Below are positions 46,012 to 54,904 of a stretch of 64,000 nt of DNA, in pieces. How positions within the stretch are numbered: position 1 is the stretch's first letter; each line of letters starts with the position of its first letter. The stretch is from Clostridia bacterium (GTDB lineage: Bacteria > Bacillota > Clostridia > Christensenellales > Aristaeellaceae). The stretch spans positions 1-64,000 of the forward strand of contig JAFYOR010000062.1 of the NCBI GenBank assembly GCA_017547805.1, written 5' to 3'. The notes under the pieces are model-generated. The model saw nothing but the letters and a program-made list of their open reading frames with translations, was not told where the DNA came from and did no database searches. A program made the position numbers and the translations under genes.

Positions 46012-47190
46012 ATGATGAAAAAAGCGACAGCGGTTCTGGACTTTGGTACGTCCAAAGTGCTGGTGCTGCTTGCGGAGGAGAGCGCGTATCAGAAGATTAC
46101 CATCACTTCCGCGGGCATGGCCCAGTATGATGGATTCATGGACGGCGTATGGAATGAACCGGGCGGCGTATCCGACGCGATTGCCAGCGCGCTGGATGCG
46201 GCAGAAAAGAAGATTGGCACGCACATTAAGGATGTGTACGTCGGCGTTCCCGGTGAATTTGTGCGTGTGTATGTGATTGAAACGAGCGTTGCACTGAGCG
46301 GATCGGATCCCAAGGTGACCAGCGCGGATGTGGATAAGCTGCAGCGGCAGGCAACGGAGCTGCTGGACAGGCCGACCGGCGTGATCATCCACCGTTCCCC
46401 GGCGTGGTTCCGTGTGGACGATCATGAAAAGACGCTGGAGCCTGTGGAGCAGAAGGGTACCCTGCTGGAGGGCATGATCGGCTTTGTTGTGGCCGATCAG
46501 TTCTTCATCAACGACGTGACTGCGCGCCTGCGCGAGCAGAATGTCGCCGTGAAGGGCTTCTTCTCGACCTCGGTGGGCGAGGCGATGCAGCTCATTCCCT
46601 ATGACCAGCGCGACCATACGGCGGTGCTGGTGGACGTGGGATACCTCTCTACCGAGGTGATGGCGGTCGAAGGCGACGCGCTCATCTGGCAGAAGGTGCT
46701 GCCCGTCGGCGGCGCGCATATCACGCTGGATCTGGCATACGGCCTTGAAAAGCCGTTTGAAATGTGCGAGAAGATCAAGCGCAGCTATACCTTCAACGCT
46801 CCCAAGAACACGCAGATTGACGTGCAGGGCGAGGATGGCCAGATCGAATCCTTTGACGGGGAAAAGATCAGCATGATCATCGACGCGCGCGTGGATGAAA
46901 TCCTTGAGATGGTTGAGGATGCCATCAGCAAGAGTGGCATCCGCCTTGGCAATTGGTCCAGCATCTACTTCACCGGCGGCGGTCTGATGCCCATGGGCGG
47001 CGCGCGTGTGTATGCGGCGAACAAGCTTTCCCGCAACGTCCGCGAGGCGAACCCCAAGACCTCCAAGCTCAAGCCGGCGCAGATTTACGCCAGCGGCAAT
47101 GGTCTGCTTGAACTGGTGTACAACACCATCGAGATGGAAGAACAGGACGAAGGTCTGTTTGACCGCATCAAGCGCGTCTTCCGCAGATAA
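46012..47190 (+). CDS. ftsA: Cell division protein FtsA (actin-like)
   Basis: FtsA tethers FtsZ filaments to the membrane. The 392-residue actin-fold ATPase shows the phosphate 1 loop ([14 protein letters not shown]), the 1C domain ([16 protein letters not shown]), phosphate 2 ([16 protein letters not shown]) and the adenosine motif ([13 protein letters not shown]). The C-terminal [12 protein letters not shown] can form the amphipathic membrane-targeting helix. The sequence is divergent from Bacillus FtsA. The start ATG 46012 follows ACAGGAGCATGAGATCGT with a rather long spacing. ftsZ follows after 73 bases. Confidence 0.92.
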   Translation: MMKKATAVLDFGTSKVLVLLAEESAYQKITITSAGMAQYDGFMDGVWNEPGGVSDAIASALDAAEKKIGTHIKDVYVGVPGEFVRVYVIETSVALSGSDPKVTSADVDKLQRQATELLDRPTGVIIHRSPAWFRVDDHEKTLEPVEQKGTLLEGMIGFVVADQFFINDVTARLREQNVAVKGFFSTSVGEAMQLIPYDQRDHTAVLVDVGYLSTEVMAVEGDALIWQKVLPVGGAHITLDLAYGLEKPFEMCEKIKRSYTFNAPKNTQIDVQGEDGQIESFDGEKISMIIDARVDEILEMVEDAISKSGIRLGNWSSIYFTGGGLMPMGGARVYAANKLSRNVREANPKTSKLKPAQIYASGNGLLELVYNTIEMEEQDEGLFDRIKRVFRR

Positions 47191-47263
47191 GGACGACGGC
47201 TCACGCTGGAAGCGACTGACGCATCCGGCATCTGATATATGGACAACAAAGGGGGATTTTCCT

Positions 47264-48601
47264 GTGTTTGAAATTGAAATGGACGAGCGCCCGGCAGCTT
47301 CCATTAAGGTTGTAGGCTGCGGCGGCGGCGGCGGAAACGCGCTCAACCGCATGGTTGAATGCGGCGTGACCGGCGTTGATTTTATCGCTGTCAATACCGA
47401 TGTGCAGGCCCTGCGCACCAGCCGCGCGGCGACCATGATCCAGATCGGCGAAAAGCTGACCAAGGGTCTGGGCGCGGGCGCGACCCCGGAAATCGGCAAG
47501 AAGGCCGCTGAAGAAAGCCGCGAGGAGATTGCCAGCGCGCTTAAGGGCGCGGATCTGGTGTTCGTGACCGCCGGCATGGGCGGCGGCACCGGCACGGGCG
47601 CTGCGCCTGTCGTTGCGGAAATCGCGCGCGATATGGGCATCCTGACCATCGCTGTGGTGACCAAGCCGTTCGCCTTTGAGGGCAAGACCCGTATGCGCAA
47701 GGCGGAAAACGGCATTGACGAGCTCAAGCAGCGCGTGGATACGCTGGTTGTCATTCCCAACGAGCGCCTGCTGCAGGTCTGCCCGAAGGGCACTTCCTTC
47801 AAGGGCGCGTTCAACTTCGCCGACGACGTGCTGCGTCAGGGCATTCAGGGCATTTCCGATCTGATTTCCCAGACCGGCATCATCAACCTTGACTTCGCCG
47901 ACGTGAAGGCGGTCATGGAGTCCGGCGGCATGGCGCATCTGGGCATCGGCATCGGCAAGGGCGAGAAGGCCATGGTCGATGCGGCGCAGAACGCGATCTC
48001 TTCTCCGATGCTGGAGACGACGATCGACGGCGCGCGCGCGGTGCTCATCAACGTCACCTGCAACTCCGACTGCGGCATTGCCGATATCAACGATGCGGTC
48101 GAAATGATCACCGCCGCCGCGGACAGCGAGGCGAACATCATCTTCGGCGCGAGCATCGATGACTCTCTGGAGGACGAGGTCCGCATCACCGTCATCGCTA
48201 CCGGCTTTGAGAAGGTGCCGTTCCCGCCGCGCGCTTCCAGCGCGGAGCGTCCGGCGTCCCTGCCCAGCCAGGCGGCGTATGTGCCCCAGTCCTTCGCCAG
48301 CGCCTATGCGCCGCAGAGTCAGCCGGCGCCGCAGATGAACAGCTTTGCGCGTTTTGATGCGGGCTATACGCCGGTGACCTCCACCTTCGGCCAGATGCAG
48401 AATCCTGCGCCGCAGACCGCTGAACCCGAGGTTCCCTCCTTTGTCAACGAGCCGATGAGCGCGCCGCGAGTCTCTCCGTTCGCCGGCATGCAGCAGGAGG
48501 CGCCGGTTCAGATGAGCCAGCCGCAGAACGAAGTCCGCCAGGAAGAGAACCGTCCGCGTTCCTTCATGGACGGCATCCCGGCCTACATGCGCCGCAAGTA
48601 A
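47264..48601 (+). CDS. ftsZ: Cell division protein FtsZ
   Basis: FtsZ is the tubulin-like GTPase that forms the division ring. The 445-residue protein has the GTP-binding tubulin signature GGGTGTG (106-112), the N-terminal [15 protein letters not shown] motif and the T7-loop region with [12 protein letters not shown] proline/glutamine-rich linker of about 90 residues leads to the C-terminal peptide GIPAYMRRK, which binds FtsA and other anchors. The start is GTG 47264, behind AAAGGGGGATTTTCCT. A long terminator closes the cluster. Confidence 0.97.
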   Translation: MFEIEMDERPAASIKVVGCGGGGGNALNRMVECGVTGVDFIAVNTDVQALRTSRAATMIQIGEKLTKGLGAGATPEIGKKAAEESREEIASALKGADLVFVTAGMGGGTGTGAAPVVAEIARDMGILTIAVVTKPFAFEGKTRMRKAENGIDELKQRVDTLVVIPNERLLQVCPKGTSFKGAFNFADDVLRQGIQGISDLISQTGIINLDFADVKAVMESGGMAHLGIGIGKGEKAMVDAAQNAISSPMLETTIDGARAVLINVTCNSDCGIADINDAVEMITAAADSEANIIFGASIDDSLEDEVRITVIATGFEKVPFPPRASSAERPASLPSQAAYVPQSFASAYAPQSQPAPQMNSFARFDAGYTPVTSTFGQMQNPAPQTAEPEVPSFVNEPMSAPRVSPFAGMQQEAPVQMSQPQNEVRQEENRPRSFMDGIPAYMRRK

Positions 48602-48618
48602 TCGATTCTATGCAAATA

Positions 48619-48657
48619 ACAGCCGCCTCAGAAGGGATTCTGAGGCGGCTGTCTTTG
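48619..48657 (+). terminator. Intrinsic terminator after ftsZ
   Basis: A 15-bp stem ACAGCCGCCTCAGAA / TTCTGAGGCGGCTGT (48619-48633 with 48638-48652) is followed by CTTTGCTG. Confidence 0.87.
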
Positions 48658-48694
48658 CTGATTCAGATGTGTTTCATGCGCGAGGCAAAGTGGG

Positions 48695-48832
48695 ATCAAG
48701 GGTTCAGATTTATCTGAACTGGGACGGGAGTGAATGACAGCCCAGCGGGCTGTTAGAACCGTCCTGACCGACGAACGTGGAGCGAGGAGACAGAAGCCCC
48801 TTGGCAGGGGTTGGGGTGGCAGTCCCATCGTA
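48695..48832. repeat. Dispersed palindromic repeat, copy 4, with extra hairpins
   Basis: This spacer holds GTTCAGATTTATCTGAAC and ACAGCCCAGCGGGCTGT hairpins, then CCCCTTGGCAGGGG and TTGGGGTGGCAGTCCCA. The last part aligns with copy 2 at 26.4 kb (CCCCTTGGCAGG, GGCAG, CCCA, CGTAT) and, like it, touches the stop codon of a minus-strand gene. Confidence 0.55.
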
Positions 48833-48834
48833 TC

Positions 48835-49587
48835 TTACCGCCTTACCGTTTCCTCTTCCGGGCGTCCCGCCTGCACGATGTCCCACAGACCGTACTGGTC
48901 GGTGTTGCGCAGGGCGGCGAGCATATAATCCTTGATCTGCGGATAGTCTTTGGAGAGCGTCCGGATGAGCTGCTTGATTTCCTCGCGCTTGGAATGCCCG
49001 TCCGCCGGGCAGGGGTTCTTGACCAGCGGAAGGTCAAGTTCCCTGACCATGTGCTTGACATGCTTTTCCGGGACGTAGATCATCGGGCGGATGACCGTGA
49101 TTTCCCGACGGGAAAGATAGGTGTTGGGATGGAAGGTGTGCAGGCGGCCTTCAAAAAGCAGGCTCATGAGCAGGGTCTCAATCGCGTCGTCGCGATGATG
49201 ACCGAGCGCCAGCTTGTTGCAGCCGAGGTCTTTGGCGGCGTCGTTGAGCGCGCCGCGGCGCATCTTTGCGCACAGGGCGCAGGGGTTGCTTTCCTTGCGC
49301 ACGTCAAAGATGATGTGCGCGATTTCCGTGTCAATGACGGTGTAGGGCACGTCGATCTTTTCGCACAGCGCAGCAATGCCGCTCACATCGAAGGGTTCAA
49401 GGCCCATCTTCAGCGTGATGGCATGCAGGGCAAAGTCCTTGTGGGAAAATTTGCGGTAGAGCGAGAGGGCGTAGAGCAGCAGCAGGCTGTCCTTGCCGCC
49501 GGAAATGCCCACGGCGACGCGGTCGCCCGGCGCAATCATATCAAAATCGGTATCCGCCTTGCGGACACAGCCAAGTACAGTTTTCAT
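48835..49587 (-). CDS. TtcA-like tRNA thiolation ATPase
   Basis: The 250-residue N-type ATP pyrophosphatase has the PP-loop SGGKDS (29-34) and the cysteine pairs NPCALCAKMRRG and NPCPAD that bind an Fe-S cluster in TtcA, which makes 2-thiocytidine at tRNA position 32. Related paralogues modify other positions or have unknown roles, so the symbol is withheld. The ATG at 49587 has AGGAGG at 49602-49597; a longer form reaching 49644 would include the ribosome binding site. It is divergent from the DUF368 gene. Confidence 0.87.
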   Translation of the reverse strand: MKTVLGCVRKADTDFDMIAPGDRVAVGISGGKDSLLLLYALSLYRKFSHKDFALHAITLKMGLEPFDVSGIAALCEKIDVPYTVIDTEIAHIIFDVRKESNPCALCAKMRRGALNDAAKDLGCNKLALGHHRDDAIETLLMSLLFEGRLHTFHPNTYLSRREITVIRPMIYVPEKHVKHMVRELDLPLVKNPCPADGHSKREEIKQLIRTLSKDYPQIKDYMLAALRNTDQYGLWDIVQAGRPEEETVRR

Positions 49588-49660
49588 CTGGTCATTCCTC
49601 CTGTTGTCGTTGACAGTATAACCGCGTGCTAAAGATTCTGTCAAGTCAGATGAAGAATGC

Positions 49661-49689
49661 TTGACGCATGAAATAGAAGCTGGTAGAAT
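49661..49689 (+). promoter_or_regulatory. Promoter of the DUF368 gene
   Basis: TTGACG at 49661-49666 and TAGAAT at 49684-49689 with 17 bases between. Confidence 0.8.
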
Positions 49690-49758
49690 AAACTTCAGTC
49701 TGCATAGGGCAGGTTGAGCGTTTGTTTTTTTGGATGTAAAAGGGAGAATGTAGAAAAT

Positions 49759-50613
49759 ATGAAGTATTTAATTGAAATACTGCGCGGCATCGTCATCGGT
49801 GTGGCGAATATCATTCCGGGCGTAAGCGGCGGCACGATGATGGTATCCATGGGTATTTATGATACGCTGATCAGCTGCATCAACAACCTCTTTAAGGATC
49901 TTAAGGGCTGCGTGAAGGTGCTCTGGCCGTACGGCGTGGGCATGGGTCTGGGCATTGTGGGTCTGGCCAAGGTGCTGACCTACCTGCTGGAAGCGTTCCC
50001 GCTGCCCACCAACATGGCGTTTATCGGCCTGATCCTGGGCAGCCTGCCGGTGATCCTTGGCAGAATCAAGGGCGAAAAGAAGGGCGTCGCCGGCCTGATC
50101 GCGTTCGTTGCGGCGTTTGCGCTGGTTGTCGGCCTGCAGATTCTGGGCGAGGGAAATGGTCAGGATGCGGCGATCACGCTGAGCATCGGCCAGATGGCGA
50201 TTCTGTTCGTGATGGGCGTCATCGCTTCTGCGACGATGGTCATCCCGGGTGTTTCCGGCTCGATGATGCTGATGCTGCTGGGCTACTATAACCCGATCAT
50301 CGGCGCGATCAGCGCCGCAATTGACGCGCTGCTGGCAATGGATATCGCGGGTATCCTTGCTGCGTGCGGCGTGCTGGTTCCCTTTGGCATCGGCGTCGTG
50401 ATCGGCATCTTTGCGATTGCTAAGCTTATCGAGATCCTGCTCAAGCGCTTTAAGGGCCAGACCTACTGCGCGATCCTCGGTCTGGTTGCCGCCTCTCCGG
50501 TGGCGATTCTGATGGCGACGAACTACGCCGGCGTGACGATGATCAGCTGGGGGATGGGCGCGGTGACGCTGGCGCTGGGATTCTTTGCCGCGTATAAACT
50601 TGGCGGAGAATAA
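49759..50613 (+). CDS. DUF368 membrane protein (PopT-like polyprenyl-phosphate transporter)
   Basis: The 284-residue protein has about eight membrane spans and the duplicated DUF368 signature: NIIPGVSGGTMMV near the N-terminus and MVIPGVSGSMMLM in the second half, implying an inverted repeat fold. DUF368 proteins (PopT) were reported to recycle undecaprenyl phosphate to the inner leaflet, supporting cell-wall synthesis. That role here is inference from family. ATG 49759 follows AAAGGGAGAATGTAG with slightly long spacing. Confidence 0.87.
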   Translation: MKYLIEILRGIVIGVANIIPGVSGGTMMVSMGIYDTLISCINNLFKDLKGCVKVLWPYGVGMGLGIVGLAKVLTYLLEAFPLPTNMAFIGLILGSLPVILGRIKGEKKGVAGLIAFVAAFALVVGLQILGEGNGQDAAITLSIGQMAILFVMGVIASATMVIPGVSGSMMLMLLGYYNPIIGAISAAIDALLAMDIAGILAACGVLVPFGIGVVIGIFAIAKLIEILLKRFKGQTYCAILGLVAASPVAILMATNYAGVTMISWGMGAVTLALGFFAAYKLGGE

Positions 50614-50616
50614 TAC

Positions 50617-50645
50617 TTGACAAAGTATAAATAATCTGCTATCAT
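50617..50645 (+). promoter_or_regulatory. Promoter of the SAM riboswitch-metK transcript
   Basis: TTGACA at 50617-50622 and TATCAT at 50640-50645 (17-base spacer), 30 bases upstream of the riboswitch. Confidence 0.87.
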
Positions 50646-50674
50646 ATGTCCCGCTTGAAAAACAAGTGAATAGC

Positions 50675-50768
50675 CTTATTAAGAGCGGCGGAGGGAATAG
50701 GCCCTGTGAAGCCCGGCAACCGGTTTGATCCGGTGCTAAATCCTACGACAGCGATGTCGGCAGATGAG
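50675..50768 (+). promoter_or_regulatory. SAM-I (S-box) riboswitch
   Basis: The conserved core reads through AAGAGCGGCGGAGGGA, GGCCCTGTGAAGCCCGGCAACC, GGTGCTAAATCCTAC and CAGATGAG in the correct order, matching the SAM-I aptamer. When S-adenosylmethionine is high it should let the downstream terminator form and shut off metK. Confidence 0.95.
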
Positions 50769-50784
50769 GTGTGGAGAGAATGTT

Positions 50785-50820
50785 ACCGCTCTGATTTTGC
50801 GCAAATCAGGGCGGTTTTCT
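50785..50820 (+). terminator. Riboswitch-controlled terminator before metK
   Basis: Stem ACCGCTCTGATTT with CAAATCAGGGCGGT (50785-50797 with 50802-50815), followed by TTTCT. It is placed as the expression platform of the SAM-I riboswitch. Confidence 0.87.
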
Positions 50821-50870
50821 ATTGCACATGCATGTGCGGCATGACGGCATATTGAGGAGGAACACATTCA

Positions 50871-52043
50871 ATGAGAAAGCTTTTTACGTCTGAATCCGTT
50901 ACCGAAGGACATCCGGATAAAATCTGCGACCAGATCAGCGACGCGGTGCTCGATGCGATCCTTGCACAGGATCCGATGGCGCGCGTGGCCTGCGAAACCT
51001 GCACCACGACCGGCATCGTCATGGTCATGGGCGAAGTGACCACCACGGCGACGTATGCGGTTGACGACATCGTGCGCAAGGTTGTTTGCGATATCGGTTA
51101 TGACCGCGCGAAGTACGGCTTTGACGGCAGCACCTGCGCCGTTCTCACCGCGCTGCACGGCCAGAGCCCGGACATTGCGCAGGGCGTTGACGCGGCGCTG
51201 GAAGGCCGTTCCATCGGCGATAATGACATCGGCGCCGGCGATCAGGGCATGATGTTTGGCTATGCCTGCGACGAGACCCCGGAAATGATGCCCATGCCCA
51301 TCGCGCTGGCGCACCGCATTACCCGCCGTCTCTCCGAAGCGCGCCGCAGCGGCGAGCTTCCCTGGCTGCGTCCGGACGGCAAGAGCCAGGTGACCGTCGA
51401 GTACGAGGATGACAAGCCTGTGCGCGTGGACACCGTCGTCGTTTCCACCCAGCATGCGCCGGAAGTCGAATACGAGACCCTGTGCCGCGAGATCATCGAG
51501 CGTGTCATCCGCCGCTCTGTTCCGGCGGAGCTGATGGACGATAAGACCCGCTTCCTGATCAACCCGACCGGCAAGTTCGTCATCGGCGGCCCGATGGGCG
51601 ACTCCGGTCTGACCGGCCGCAAGATCATCGTGGATACCTACGGCGGCTATGCCCGTCATGGCGGCGGCGCGTTCTCCGGCAAGGATCCGACGAAGGTGGA
51701 CCGCAGCGCTGCGTATGCCGGCCGCTACGTCGCCAAGAACCTCGTCGCTGCTGGCCTGTGCAAGCGCTGTGAAATTGAGCTGGCGTACGCCATCGGCGTG
51801 GCGCAGCCGGTTTCCCTGCTGGTGGACAGCTTCGGCACCGGCGTGGTGTCCGACGAGAAGCTCGCTGAGATCGTGCGTGCCTGCTTTGACCTGCGCCCGG
51901 CGGCGATCATCAAGACGCTTAACCTGCGCCGCCCGATCTACCGCCAGACCGCTGCGTTCGGTCACTTCGGCCGCACGGACATCGATCTGCCGTGGGAGCA
52001 CATCGACCGCATCGATGACCTGAAGAAGGCTGCGGGCGTGTAA
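50871..52043 (+). CDS. metK: S-adenosylmethionine synthetase
   Basis: MetK (390 residues) joins methionine and ATP to make S-adenosylmethionine. Signatures are [17 protein letters not shown] (N-terminal), [12 protein letters not shown] and [16 protein letters not shown] (phosphate-binding loop). The protein is full length. ATG 50871 follows TTGAGGAGGAACAC. The enzyme's own product should repress it through the riboswitch just upstream, a standard arrangement in Firmicutes. Confidence 0.98.
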   Translation: MRKLFTSESVTEGHPDKICDQISDAVLDAILAQDPMARVACETCTTTGIVMVMGEVTTTATYAVDDIVRKVVCDIGYDRAKYGFDGSTCAVLTALHGQSPDIAQGVDAALEGRSIGDNDIGAGDQGMMFGYACDETPEMMPMPIALAHRITRRLSEARRSGELPWLRPDGKSQVTVEYEDDKPVRVDTVVVSTQHAPEVEYETLCREIIERVIRRSVPAELMDDKTRFLINPTGKFVIGGPMGDSGLTGRKIIVDTYGGYARHGGGAFSGKDPTKVDRSAAYAGRYVAKNLVAAGLCKRCEIELAYAIGVAQPVSLLVDSFGTGVVSDEKLAEIVRACFDLRPAAIIKTLNLRRPIYRQTAAFGHFGRTDIDLPWEHIDRIDDLKKAAGV

Positions 52044-52052
52044 TTGATAAAG

Positions 52053-52099
52053 AAACTCCGGTTTCCGGGCAGAAAATGCCGGGAGACCGGAGTTTTTTC
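52053..52099 (+). terminator. Intrinsic terminator after metK
   Basis: AAACTCCGGT / ACCGGAGTTT (52053-52062 with 52086-52095) with an inner CCGGGC/GCCGGG stem, followed by TTTCG. Confidence 0.87.
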
Positions 52100-52113
52100 G
52101 ATTGAAGAGGGAC

Positions 52114-52161
52114 GTTAGGGGCGGCTGCCCCTAACACCCTGCTTGGGGATTTTATCCCCAA
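52114..52161. repeat. Dispersed palindromic repeat, copy 5
   Basis: Two perfect hairpins, GTTAGGGGC-GGCT-GCCCCTAAC (52114-52135) and TTGGGGAT-TTT-ATCCCCAA (52143-52161), lie between metK and the convergent lipid-side gene. Architecture is like the other copies, although sequence similarity is limited. Confidence 0.5.
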
Positions 52162-52204
52162 ACCCCTTCTTCGCTTCGCGCAGATTCAAGCGGATTATAC
52201 AAAG

Positions 52205-52232
52205 AAACGGCTCCGGAACCCCGGAGCCGTTT
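52205..52232 (-). terminator. Intrinsic terminator for the 52242 minus-strand gene
   Basis: A perfect 12-bp stem AAACGGCTCCGG / CCGGAGCCGTTT (52205-52216 with 52221-52232). Read on the minus strand it ends in a T-rich run (TTTCTTTG). Confidence 0.83.
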
Positions 52233-52241
52233 GGGATTGCA

Positions 52242-52928
52242 TTAAAGGAATTCCATCGTGGAGCGCACCTTGCGGTAGACGTACTCATAGTAGGAATACC
52301 AGCTGCGCGGAGTGGTCAGGCGGATCTGGTAGAGCGCCTTGCCGTGCGCAACGACGATGATGCGTCCGTTCATCAGGTAGTTCTTCGCGCCGTCGTTGTA
52401 TTCAGCTTTGTAATAGCAGTAGTATCCATTGGCGTCGCCCACGGACTGGGACGCGATGGAGTTGGCGGAGAAGACTGTGAAGCTCTGCTCCAGCTCTTCC
52501 AGCACGTATTCAAGGCGTTCGCGCGCGTCGGACGCGGTCTGCTGCAGACCCATGTTCAGCTTTTCGATCGTCAGGCGGGTCTGGTAGCCGCCGACGTCCA
52601 TCATCTCGCTCTGCGGCTCAACGAACTGAACGGTCGTGTCCAGGTTCGTGTTCGGGTTGAGCAGCCAGGTGTAGGGGATGGAAAAGGAAATGCCCATGGA
52701 TTCGTTGGTGTAGGTGTCATAGATGTAGTTGGGCGTGGGCGCGGGCGTGGGCGTCGGCTTGTCGATGGGATCGACGGCGACGGGCGTGGCGTCAGGCTGA
52801 TCAAGCTCAAGCTTGGAAAAATCCACATTCAGCTCCTGCGTGGCGGGCATGGGCGTGACGGCGGATTCGGCCAGCGCCATCGCGCAGGCACACAGCGCGG
52901 CGACGAGGAAAAAGAGGAAGCGTTTCAT
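52242..52928 (-). CDS. Secreted protein of unknown function
   Basis: The 228-residue protein has a signal peptide (MKRFLFFLVAALCACAMALA), a low-complexity Pro-Thr linker (DKPTPTPAPTPNYI, about 57-70) and a C-terminal domain (ESMGISFSIPYTWLLNP ... VQFVEPQSEMMDVGG) of the PsbP/DUF-type sandwich kind often found in Clostridia secreted proteins; I cannot name its role. ATG 52928 follows TGGAGGTTTACTGTC. The gene has its own promoter and terminator. Confidence 0.75.
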   Translation of the reverse strand: MKRFLFFLVAALCACAMALAESAVTPMPATQELNVDFSKLELDQPDATPVAVDPIDKPTPTPAPTPNYIYDTYTNESMGISFSIPYTWLLNPNTNLDTTVQFVEPQSEMMDVGGYQTRLTIEKLNMGLQQTASDARERLEYVLEELEQSFTVFSANSIASQSVGDANGYYCYYKAEYNDGAKNYLMNGRIIVVAHGKALYQIRLTTPRSWYSYYEYVYRKVRSTMEFL

Positions 52929-52992
52929 GACAGTAAACCTCCAATCCAAAAACGCAGATGATTGCGAAACGTTCTGTTCAAAATCTATCGTC

Positions 52993-53021
52993 AGTATAAC
53001 AGGTCGGCTTCAAAAAGTCAA
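52993..53021 (-). promoter_or_regulatory. Promoter of the secreted-protein gene
   Basis: On the minus strand TTGACT (53021-53016) and TATACT (52998-52993) are 17 bases apart. Confidence 0.8.
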
Positions 53022-53034
53022 CGCCGTGGGGGGA

Positions 53035-53063
53035 TTGAAAGACTGGCAGCCGTCCCTTATAAT
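53035..53063 (+). promoter_or_regulatory. Promoter of the 2-hydroxyacid dehydrogenase gene
   Basis: TTGAAA at 53035-53040 and a perfect TATAAT at 53058-53063, 17 bases apart. It is back to back with the minus-strand promoter at 52993-53021. Confidence 0.85.
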
Positions 53064-53154
53064 AGAAACGAACGATACGCGCAACTGCCTGCAGGGTTTG
53101 GAAAAAAGATTGCGTACAAATCGCCCCAAGCGGGCAAGTGGAGGGAAAAGCCTG

Positions 53155-54111
53155 ATGAAAATCGTTGTGCTGGATGGTTATGTGCTCTGCCCGGGTGATC
53201 TTGCGTTTACTGCGCTTGAAGCGCTCGGCGATGTGACCGTTTATGACAGAACGCCCGCGGAGCATGTGATTGAACGCATCGCAGATGCGGACGTGGTGAT
53301 CACCAACAAGGTGCCGATTACCGCCGGCATCATGGATGCCTGTCCGAAGATGCGCTATATCGGCGTGACGGCGACGGGCTACAACATTGTGGACGTCGCC
53401 GCGGCGAGGGAACGCGGCGTCACGGTGACCAATGTTCCGGCATATTCCACGATGGCTGTCGTGCAGCACGCACTGGCGCTCCTTCTGCATGCGGCAAGCT
53501 GCGTGAGCGCATACGATGCGCGCGTCAAAGAGGGCGCGTGGGTGCAGAGCAGCGATTTCTGTTTTTATGACCGGCCAATGATGGAGCTCATGGGCCGTAC
53601 GATCGGCATCGTCGGCTATGGGAGCATCGGCAGAGCCATGGCGCGCGTGTGCGCCGCGCTGGGGATGGATGTGATCGTGCACACGGCGCATCCTTCGCCG
53701 GAGCGGGTGCAGCCGGGCATGCGCTTTGTTTCCCTTGACGAGCTGCTCGCTGCATCCGACGTGATTTCCCTGCATTGTCCGCTGATGGCCGGGACGAAGG
53801 GAATCATCGGTCGGGAAGCAATCGGGCGGATGAAACGCGGCGCGATGGTGATCAATACGGCGCGCGGTCCGCTGGTGGACGCCGGCGCGATGGCGGAGGC
53901 CCTGAGCGGCGGCAAGGTCGGCGCATATCTGGCGGATGTGATGGATACGGAGCCGCCGTCTGCGCAGGATCCGCTGCTGGCAGCGCCTAACACGGTGCTC
54001 ACGCCCCATGTCGCTTGGGCGCCGCTGGAGACGAGAAAGCGGCTGCTTGACGTCGTTGTCGCCAATCTCAGGGCGTATCTGGCTGGACAGCCGCAGAATG
54101 TGGTTTCTTAA
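53155..54111 (+). CDS. D-isomer-specific 2-hydroxyacid dehydrogenase
   Basis: The 318-residue NAD(P)-dependent dehydrogenase reduces 2-keto acids; glycerate dehydrogenase/hydroxypyruvate reductase is a likely subtype. The Rossmann motif is GIVGYGSIGRAMA, and the catalytic triad is complete: R237 (NTARGP), E266 (DTEPP) and H285 (TPHVAW). ATG 53155 follows GTGGAGGGAAAAGCCTG. The HAD phosphatase gene begins 30 bases later, suggesting a shared transcript and perhaps phosphoglycolate or glycerate metabolism, which is inference. Confidence 0.9.
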   Translation: MKIVVLDGYVLCPGDLAFTALEALGDVTVYDRTPAEHVIERIADADVVITNKVPITAGIMDACPKMRYIGVTATGYNIVDVAAARERGVTVTNVPAYSTMAVVQHALALLLHAASCVSAYDARVKEGAWVQSSDFCFYDRPMMELMGRTIGIVGYGSIGRAMARVCAALGMDVIVHTAHPSPERVQPGMRFVSLDELLAASDVISLHCPLMAGTKGIIGREAIGRMKRGAMVINTARGPLVDAGAMAEALSGGKVGAYLADVMDTEPPSAQDPLLAAPNTVLTPHVAWAPLETRKRLLDVVVANLRAYLAGQPQNVVS

Positions 54112-54141
54112 CGATACCGAAGACAGGATCCGGAGGAATGC

Positions 54142-54789
54142 ATGAGCACGATTAAGGGCGTGATTTTTGATCTGGACGGAACGCTGCTGGACACGGAGAA
54201 GCTTTATCGCCGCTTCTGGGTGGAGGCAGCCAGGCAGATGGGCTACCCCATGGAGGACAGGCATGCGCTGATGATCCGTTCGATGGCGGCGGTTTATGCC
54301 GAACCGCTGCTCAAGCGCGAAGTCTGCGCGGATTTTGATTATCATGGCGTCCGTGCGCTGCGCAGGCAGATCATGGAGGCATTCATCGATGAAAACGGCG
54401 TGGATCCCAAGCCGCAGCTGCTGGAGACGCTTCAGGCAATCCGGGCAAAGGGGCTGAAAATCGGCCTTGCAACGGCGACGCCAGAGCATCGCGCGCGCAA
54501 GTATCTGCGTATGGTGCAGGCGGAGGAATACTTTGACGCGGTAACCTGCGCCGATATGGTGAAGCGGGGAAAGCCGCAGCCGGATATCTATCTGCTGGCC
54601 TGCGAAAGAACCGGCGTCGCGCCGCAGGAGGCCATCGCCGTGGAGGATGCGCCCACGGGCATCCGCGCCGCGCATGCGGCGGGCTGCCTCGCCGTGATGG
54701 TGCCCGATCAGGATCAGCCGGACGATGCGCTGCGTGCGCTGTGCCATGCGGTGCTGCCGTCGCTTGTGGATGTTGTCGGACTGCTGTAA
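54142..54789 (+). CDS. HAD-family phosphatase (beta-phosphoglucomutase-like)
   Basis: The 215-residue haloacid dehalogenase-fold protein has motif I DLDGTLLDTE (9-18), motif II in GLATATPEHRA, motif III K in KRGKPQPDIY and motif IV EDAPTGIRAA. A helical cap (about 18-85) makes it subclass IA, like beta-phosphoglucomutase and phosphoglycolate phosphatase. The substrate cannot be fixed from sequence. ATG 54142 follows GATCCGGAGGAATGC. Confidence 0.88.
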   Translation: MSTIKGVIFDLDGTLLDTEKLYRRFWVEAARQMGYPMEDRHALMIRSMAAVYAEPLLKREVCADFDYHGVRALRRQIMEAFIDENGVDPKPQLLETLQAIRAKGLKIGLATATPEHRARKYLRMVQAEEYFDAVTCADMVKRGKPQPDIYLLACERTGVAPQEAIAVEDAPTGIRAAHAAGCLAVMVPDQDQPDDALRALCHAVLPSLVDVVGLL

Positions 54790-54845
54790 ACCGTACGATT
54801 ATATAAATAACAATAAAAACATCTGTGGAAATCCGCCTAATCTTC

Positions 54846-54854
54846 TGGTATAAT
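54846..54854 (+). promoter_or_regulatory. Extended -10 promoter
   Basis: TGG directly followed by a perfect TATAAT (54849-54854), 50 bases before the cytidylate kinase-like gene. Confidence 0.65.
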
Positions 54855-54904
54855 ACAAACAGGAAAACCATACCATTGAGCGTGTGATACGGGGAGGGAT
54901 CTTC

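Noticed and set aside
47006..47263. Longer FtsZ frame beginning inside ftsA
   Set aside because: Overlaps ftsA coding sequence; FtsZ homology starts at GTG 47264, which has its own ribosome binding site.
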